A stretch of 63,737 nt of DNA from Lentzea terrae. GTDB lineage: Bacteria > Actinomycetota > Actinomycetes > Mycobacteriales > Pseudonocardiaceae. The position numbers and the translations under genes are program-made. The DNA lies in NCBI RefSeq assembly GCF_003265345.1, contig NZ_QFWW01000020.1, positions 185,743 through 249,479 of the forward strand, written 5' to 3'. The notes beneath the pieces were generated by a model. It worked only from the letters and a program-made list of their open reading frames with translations, was not told where the DNA came from and made no database searches. Shown here one piece after another: positions 48,501-57,500 of this stretch (position 1 is its first letter; every line of letters begins with the position of its first letter).

Positions 48501-51500
48501 CTGACCGCGAACCTCTCCCCCGCCGCGTTGAAGGCGAACATGGACAGCCTGCTCGGTCCCGGCGTCCAGGTGCAGCTGAAGAACTCCGGCAAGACCACGA
48601 ACACCTACGTCAACGTCACCGTCAAGGCGAAGCTGACCAACCCGAAGCACCTCGGCCAGGCCGACGCGCGCCCGGTCAGCGACTCGACCACCACCGGTCC
48701 GAAGCTGGACGCGAACACCAGCACCACCAAGGGCTGGACCGGTGGCGTGCAGGGCCGGGTCAACATCCCGGTCAAGACCGGGGTCGCCTCGCTCACCCCG
48801 GCGCCGCAGGTCGGCGCGTCCTACACCCACTCGTGGACGGACAAGACGACGGCCGGACCGGCGGTCAGCAGCACGTCGGCGAACCCCGGCAGCCCGGACG
48901 CCCAGGTGTTCCAGCAGGACGTGGAGTTCGAGGTCGAGATCACCTCGTTCACCCGGCCGCGCACGTGGGTGCGCAACATCGTGCCCGGCGCGCCGGGATT
49001 CCACTCGCCAGAGGTGAAGACGGTCGCCAAGACCGGCGCCGGTCTGGACAAGATCGACGGCAAGGTCAACCTGTGGGTGTCGGACGGCTCGACGCTGAAG
49101 ACCAATCCCGGCAACGGTTTCAAGCCCGGTGACCCGCGGTCGACCAAGATCGAGAACTCGCCGACCGTCAAGGACCTGCTGAACCCCAAGGAAGCGCGCC
49201 CGAAGTCGCCGGAGTTCCTGCACGTCGAAGCCGTCGCGAACACGACGGCGTTGCGGGACCAGGCGATCGACGCGCTCAACCGTGCCGCGAACGGCGACTC
49301 GGCGCTGACCGTGCCGGGCACCGCGTCCCGTGCCCAGATCGACAAGATGTTCTCCCCGGAGAACATCAAGGCGAACCTGCAGCGGCTGGTCGACACCGGC
49401 ATCCAGGAGCAGGGCCTCAAGTACGACCGCCGCGTCACCGACCGTTCCGGCGCCATCGGCATATCCGTGAAGCTGGGCGAGGCGAAGCTGGTGTCCATTT
49501 CGGACACCACCGGCACGGACAACTCGGTCAGCGGCGGCTACAAGGCCGGAGAATCGTCGTCGACCAGCCGGTCCGTCGACCTCACGGCCGGCATCAACGT
49601 GCCGGTGCGCCCCAACGTCACCCCGCCGCCCGCCGGCACGCCGTCGCAGCCCAGCGGGTCCGGCGGTGCCGCGGTCACCGGCAAGGTGACGCCGTGGTCG
49701 GACAGCAAGACGGAGTCGAACGAGATCGGCGGCAACGTCGACCGCGGCAAGACCACCCCCGGTGACGCGCGGACCGTGCTGGTCCAGATCGACGCCGAGT
49801 TCACCATCGTCGGCGAGAGCCGGGCGGGGAACTTCGTGCACGGCGGCACGCCGAACGCCGAGGGCGTCACGGTGAACATGCCGAAGTCCGTGTTCGTGCG
49901 GGTGTCCGAAGACGTGGCGCGCGAACTCGGCGCCCTGCCCACCGTGACGCCGAACGTGCCCAAGCCGGACTTCCCGAAGATGGCGCCGCCGTCGACGGTG
50001 GCGGTCGGCGAGCCGGGTGCGCTCGGTCTGTCCAATGTGGAGTCTGTGCCGAACCTGTCCGGTGTGGTCAACGACCTCACGAGCAAGCTCGCCACGAACA
50101 CCAAGAAGTTCGGCAGCGACGCGCTGGTTCCGGACTCGGTGCTCGAGGACTCGATGAGCAACCTGCAGCGCATCGTCGACCTGAACTCGCCGGCCAGCGT
50201 CAAGGCGATGATCGACAGCGCGCTGGACGGCGGTGTGCCGCTGCTGGTGCACCAGCCGGGCACGTTCGGCAAGGACTCCTACCAGGTCACGTTGCGGGCC
50301 AAGGCGGGCGAGCCGAAGTTCGACCAGGTCGTCAACGACGGCGTCGACATGTCCCACAACTCCGGCGGCTCCCGCAAGGAGAGCTCCGGCCAGGGCCGCG
50401 GCACCGGCTGGGGTGTCGGCGTGCGGGCACCGGGTCTGGCCGCGCCGGGCAGCGCGAACCCGAAGGTCTCCGGCACCGCGGGCGCCAGCGTCGGCGCCAA
50501 CATCGGTGGCGGCAAGAGCAGTTCGGTGACGACCTCGACGCAGGAGGCGTTCAGCCACACCCGCACGGCGAGCGGACCGGCGGCGCAGTACACCGTGCCG
50601 GTCGAGTTCGAGCTCGTCGTCGAAAAGGGCTCGAAGGAGATCGCGAAAGCCGAGAGCGGCCGGCAGGAGATGGTGGTCCGCACGCACGCGGACAACCAGA
50701 AGGTCTCCCAGCCGACGTCCGGCCGCGGCAACCCGCAGCCGTACATGTCGGCCGCCAGCAGGCGCGGCAGCGAGTTCGGCACTCCGGAGGCGACGTTCGC
50801 GTTCCAGCAGGACAGCCGTGCCACGCAGCTGCCGGCGACCGCGTCGGTGGAGAACCTGCGCGGCGCCAAGGACCTGCGCGACGCAGCGGTGAAGGCGTTG
50901 ACGGAAGCCGGCGCGGGCAAGGGCCTCACCGGCAAGGGCACCGGCGCGGTGAACAGCCTGTTCTCCACGCTGAGCCCGGAGAACCTGCAGCCGCACCTGC
51001 CGTCGATGCTGTCCGGCCCGCTTCCCGTGCCCGGCCTGAAGGAGGCCGCGCTGACGTTCGGGCAGGACGCCGACGTCAAGGTCTACGCGAAGCTGGTGAA
51101 CCCGCAGCTGGGTTCGCTGAGCGACAGCGTCAAGATCGAGAACCCGCTGACCACGAAGACGACCGAGACCTCCGGCGAGGCCAAGGTGTCCGAGACCGCC
51201 GACGTGTCGGTCGGTCTCGCGCAGGGCAGCGCGGCGGTCAAGCAGGGCACCGACCCGAAGGACACCGTCAACTTCGGCACGGGCGGCGTCGAGGCACGGC
51301 ACGCGGGCGAGGACTCCGCCGCGGTGTCCGGCGGCCCCGCGCAGGCCGAGGGCGGCAACATCAAGCCTGCCGATGCCTCGCGGACCGGCCTGGTGCAGTT
51401 CGACGTCGAGTACCGCGTGGTCGCGACCATCGGTGGCAAGACCGGTGTCGTCGACCTGACCGTGCCCGGTTCGGCTGGTGTGCGCATGCCTGCCACCGAG

Positions 51501-54500
51501 GTCGAGACCGTGCTGAAGCACGACCTCGGCGACTCGCTGAAGGACGCGCAGACCGAGGTCAAGAAGGCGGCCGACGACTGGCGCACCGCCGAGCAGACCG
51601 TCGAGACGGCCCGCCACGAGGCTCAGGACGCGATCAACGAGGCCGCGGCCGTGCTGGCGAGGACCGACCAGCCGCTGGGCAACGCCGCAACGGCGTTGAA
51701 CACGGCGATCGACGCGCACCTGGACGCCGAGGCGAAGCTCCCGCCGCTGGAGGCCGCGGCTGCTGCGACGCAGGCCGACGTGGCCCGCACCCGCGCCACG
51801 ATCCAGGAGCTCAACCCGCAGATCACGTCGTTGAGCCAGGATGCCCTGTCCACAAAGGACGCCCTCGACGACGCCCAGATCGAGGGCGCTCCCCAGGCCG
51901 AGCTGGACCGGTTGAGCCAGGAGGCCGACGCCGCGCACACGGCGCTGACCGACGCCCAGCAGCAGCTCACCGACGCCCACGCCGACCTCGACACCCAGCG
52001 CAAGGCGGCCGCCGACGCGCGCGCCGCACTGCAGGCACAGCAACAGGTCGTCGCTCAGGCCGACCGTGCCCGCGCCGATGCCGAGGCCGCGCACCAGCAG
52101 CTCGCGGACGAACGGGCCGCAGCCGAGAAGGCGATCACGGACGCGGAGACCAAGCTCGACGACGCCCGCCGCACTGCGGACGCCAAGCAGCAGGCCTGGT
52201 GGGACGCCAAGGCGAACGTGGACCGCGAGGTCGATGCCTTCAACACGGCTTCGTCGACGCCGCCGCCGGTGCCGCCGAAGGACACCGCCGCGGGCACGTC
52301 CACCGACACCGCTGCTGACGTCGACGAGAGGCCGCTGCCGCCGACGCCGCAGCCGGACACCGAGACGACCGGCAACGCGTCCGGCGGCACCTCCGCCAGC
52401 GCGAATGCCGGCCTCGACCAGAAGCCGTTGCCGCCGTTGCCACCGAACTCCTCCGCAGCGGAGACCAACAGGAGTGGAGCCGAGGCGAGCACGTCCCGCC
52501 AAGCCCCGCCGCCGGCACCTCCCGCCCCGCCCGCTCCCCCGGCGCCGAACACCGGCACCAAGTCCAGCACCGACGCCAAGTCCGAGGCACCGCCGAAGAA
52601 GGTCCGCAGCGGCGGCGCACCGCCCGCGACGACCCCGCCCACCCCGGAGTCCCACCAGGGCAAGAACGTCCTCACCGACGAGTCGTGGCGGCACGACCCC
52701 GCGCGGACCGCGGACTGGTTCGCCCCCAGCGACCCGGCCGACCGCAGCACCTGGGCCGACCGAAGGGACAACGAGAACGTCCGCACGGTCAGCCAGGTCG
52801 TCCACGACGTCCGCACCGACAGCACGCCGAGCAACCTCAAGTCCTACAAGGGACTCATCAACTACGACCTGCGCCGCATCGAGACGAGCCCCGGCAACTT
52901 CGTGCAGGAGTACACCGTCAAGGTGCACCTCGACGCGGCGAAGGACGTCGGCCCCGAGGTCGTCGAGCAGGTCAAGCGGGACGCCGCCAAGGGTGTGCAC
53001 GACCTGCTGAACCAGGGGTACCGGCTGCCCAGCGGGGACCAGTTCCACCTCAACCTCGAGTTCACCCCGACCAAGGCGGAGGCGCACACCAGCGTCAAGG
53101 TCGACCCGGACAACCCGAACGTCGACCAGACCCACTGGCAGCCCGGCACGTCGCCCGAGGTCCTGGCCCACGAGACGTTGCACTACCTCGGCGTGCCCGA
53201 CGAGTACAGCGACACGTCGCGGGTCTTCCAGCAGCACGACACGAACTCCGGCGTGCACCAGGACGACGGCGGCATGATGGGCACCGACGTCCACCTGGAC
53301 AACCCCGGGCTGCGGCCGCGGCACCTGTGGCTGGTCGAGCGCACCGCCACCAGCCAGGTCATGGTGCCCGACACCACGATCAACCCGGCCGGCCCGGCCA
53401 CCGTGCCGCCGCCGCCCGGCTGGACGCCGTCCGCAGACACCAAGTCGGACACCAGGACCGGGACGCACCACAACACGGACGTCGAGGGCGACACCCGCCC
53501 GATGAAGCGCCCGCGCGACGAGAACAGCAGCGCCAACGACCGCAAGTCCAAGCGCACGGCCGGCGCGCAGACGTGGGCCGACCCGGGCAACGTCACCCCC
53601 ATCATCGAGGTGCCGTCCATCGGCAGGGCGAACTTCCGGTACAACCAGGCGTTCGCCGACCTGGTGAACAGCACCAGCCCCGAGCTGCCGACGAAGGACT
53701 CCTACCTCGGCAAGCTCAAGGAGAGCGTCGACGAGAACAAGCAGCCGTCGTTCGTCGTCAACATGATCGTCAGCCACGCGAAGCTGAACGAGGTCGGCAA
53801 CGACATCGAAGCCGTCGTCCAGAGCATCACGGCGGACGCGGGCGACCTGAAGAACAACATGGTCTTCGTGGTCGGCGTGAACGGCAAGGCCGCTGACAAG
53901 GCCGCCATCAGGCAGGCCATCGACACGGCCAACGCCAAGATCGCCGGCCGGCCCGAGGCCATCGCGCTGGTGCCGCTGGACAACCCCGCGCCGACCGGCA
54001 AAACGGTCACCTTCCCCTACGGGAAGATGCGCAACGAGACGATGACCAGCACGGCCACCAAGTACGCGGTCGGCGCGATGTTGGACAAGGGCTCGCACCC
54101 CTACATCTCGATCCAGGACTTCGACACCGGCTCGCGCAAGGTGACCGGCAACGAGACCGACATCTTCAACCACTTCACGGAATCGCTGAACACGGACGTC
54201 GGTCCCGTCCGGCCGCTGATGTTCGCGGGTGGCTACCGGGTCGACAACGTCCCCAAGTTCCTGTCCGACATCAACGACCGCATCGTCGCGGAGCAGCGCA
54301 AGCTCGACGAGGAGGCCCCAGGCCTCGCAGCCGAAAAAGCGGCCCTCCCGAAGAACAACCCCGACGCGCTCAAGGCGTACAAGAAGAAGCAGAACGCGCA
54401 CGACAACGCCAACGCCGACCTCGTCAAGGCGAGGGCCTACGTCGTGCGGCCCGACTTCGTCGACCGGTTCCACCAGGCCATGCACGACGACATGGACGCG

Positions 54501-57500
54501 CGGGTCCGGCAGTCCGGCGTCAGCCCGCTGCTGCCGTACATGCCGGAGCCGAACCTGTTCGTCGACGCGGTCGTCCCGCTGGTCGACCCCGACGTCAAGT
54601 TCAGCGACAACGCCGCCGAGTTCAACGGCCTCAGCCAGTCGATGAACACGTTCGCGGCGACCGAGATCGTCGAGATCAACAAGCACAAGTCGTTCGCGGA
54701 CATCAGCCCCGAGACGAAGGCGAACGCGGAGGCACTCCAGGCGGAGCTGCGGGAACGCGTCTCGGACATCGCGTCCGGGTCCGCTGTGGACGGCGCGACC
54801 AACCGCAACCCCTACCGCGGCCAGAGCTTCGCCACCGACTTCGTCCACGGGGCTGTCGGCACCGACCTGTCCCGGATCGGGCTGAGCTTCGCCAAGCAGG
54901 AGGGCGCGGACTGGGCTCAGTCGCACGTCAACTTCGACAGCGTGCCCGGCCGGTTCTTCGGCGGTCCTCCCGGCGCGGCGGACCGGGCGGCCAAGCAGGG
55001 CACGTCTCCCGCGAACATCCGCAGCGACTTCAAGTCCAAGCCACACCAAGAACGCGAGCCGCAGCAGGTCAAGTACCACACCTACACGGACCGGGACCCC
55101 CAGACGGGCCATCAGACGCACGTGTCCACCCAGGGCGGCTGGACGCCTTCCCCTGAGGACGCGCGCAAGCTCGGCTGGCAGGACAAGAACACGCTCGACA
55201 AGAACGTCTCGGTCCCGCTGAAGGACGGGTTCGGCTACTCGGGAATCGACCCCGAGGCGACGACCGACCCGACGGCGATGGACGTCGACGCACCGCCCGC
55301 CAAGGGTAAGAAGGGCAAGCAGCCCAAGAAGACCGCGGCGGAGAAGCGGGCGGAGGCGGCAGCCAGGGAAGCGCTGCTGCCCACGATCGACTCGCAGACC
55401 AAGCAGCACAAGATGGCCGCGATGCTGGACCTGGCGTTGTCGGACAACAACAGCGACGTGACCCGCACGTTCGGCACCCTCCAGGACGGCGTCCTGCCGC
55501 TCGCGCTCCCGCCGCGCCAGGACGGGCTGTTCACCGCAGTGCACCAGGCCATGGGCAGCCCCGCGAACCAGTCGCCGGAGAGCCTGCGGGAGGGTGCGGT
55601 GCAGCAGGGCTGGGACGCGTCGACCTCCACCACCACGGACATCGCGCGGTTCAAGCAGGAACACGACCTCGCGAACGGCCACCTGGTCGTCGCACTGGTC
55701 GAACCGGGCCCGGCACCCCGAACCGAGATCCACCCGAAGTTCGAGCCCGGCACTGGTGACGTCGCGGTCGACCACACCAGCACGCCCGGCGAGGACGTGA
55801 CCGCGGAAGAGCTCGCGGAGCACGCCGCCGCCGACGCCGAGGCGACGGCGGAGGACCACGCGAAGACGGCCAAGGCCGAGGAGCTCGCGGTCAAGCTGCT
55901 CGCGACCGAGCTCGGCCGGCCGATCCGGGTCCACGGCACCGGCTGGCCTGCCGATGCGATCCAGCCGTTCGTCGAGAGCACGCAGCCGGCGCTGGACATC
56001 TACGCGCACGCGAACCCCAACGGCAAGACGAGCTTCAGCGCGCACCCCGAGCCCGGCCCGGCCACGCAGCTGGGGTCCGGCATGGCCGATCTGACCCTCG
56101 ACAGCGACGTGGATGCCGACGGCGACACGGACATGGAGGTCAACGAGGACGTCGAGTCCCGTCCGGCACCTCCCCGGCCGGCACCGCAGCCTCCCTCGGC
56201 ACCGGCTCTCGCGAGCCCTTCAACCCACACCGAACTGGACAACCGGCTCGCGGACCTCACCGCCAATGCCATGGCAACCGCGTCACCGATGGCCAAGCTC
56301 GTCGAGATGAAGCTGCAGTCCGACCCGCGCAAGTACGTGCAGTCCGAAGCGGGCCTGCATCTCCTGCACGCGTCGGTCGTCCTCGACACGAAGACCGACG
56401 AGATCGCCGACATGATCCGCGACCACGGCGTCGAGGCAGTCGCCCGCACCTTCAACAAGGCCTTCGAGCGGCCCATCATCGAAACCGCGCAGCTGCAGCA
56501 GTTCGCCGACATCAGCAACCCCGGCAACCGGGCCAAGTTCGACGAGTGGGCGCACCAGCTGTGGTCCACCGTCAACGGCGCGGACGGCCTGAACGCGGAC
56601 CCGGACCAGGTCGCGGCCGACATCTTCAACCACGACAAGGGTTACAACCGCGCGTTCAACTTCGCGCAGGAGGCCGCGCTCGCCGGCATCATGGGCGCGC
56701 CGCCGCTCGCCGACGTCGTGAGCGGCCGTCCCGCGCCGGAAGCCGACGCGTCGTCCCAGGCGGCGTGGCTGTTCCAGGTGTTCTCCGAGGCGCAGATCAT
56801 CACGGCGGACGGCACGGACCGCGCGTCGCAGTTCGGTGCTCTCGTCGAGCAGCACCGGGCAGACCTGGAGTCCAAGCTCGGGCCGTTGAGCGAGCAGCGC
56901 ATCAAGGAGATGCGGCAGGAGCTCGTCGACATGGCGATGCTCGACGACGACATCGCCGCGCCGTCCGCTCCCCCGGTCGAGACCGCGACGGGCAGCCCGA
57001 ACCCGTTGCACAGCACGGCGACCAGCGCGCCGTGGTTCGATCCGCAGCACCCGGTGTCCTCGCAGGCCATCGCCGACGCCCGCGCCACGACCCCGGCCAC
57101 CAGCTGGGTGCGCGGCGAGGACAGCGGCGTGCTGGACAGCACGACGGTCGGGCCGCAGGGCATCAAGATGCAGGCCTGGCGCGGGCCGATCGCCTACGAC
57201 AACCGCGTGCTGGACGTCGACGGCGTGCCGGTGCGGGACTTCACGGTCCGGCTGCACCTCGACCACGCGCCCGGCGACATCCAGGACCGCACCCGTGCGG
57301 GCGTCGAGGAGATGTTCAACCAGGGTTACCGGCTGCCGAGCGGCGAGCAGTTCCACGTCACGGTGGAGTTCACGGACAACCCGAACGACGCGCACGCCAC
57401 GATCAACGTCACCGACGACCCCGAGGGCCGCGCGAACCAGCTGACCTGGCCGGCGCACACGGACTCGCGGCGGCTCGCGCACGAGGTCGGGCACTTCCTC

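Noticed and set aside
42903..56045. A 4380-codon open frame on the minus strand opposite the giant gene
   Set aside because: It is an antisense shadow: composition is Arg/Val/Leu/Gly/Asp-rich without domain logic, while the plus strand encodes recognisable repeated domains. Long stop-free antisense frames are expected at this GC content and codon bias.
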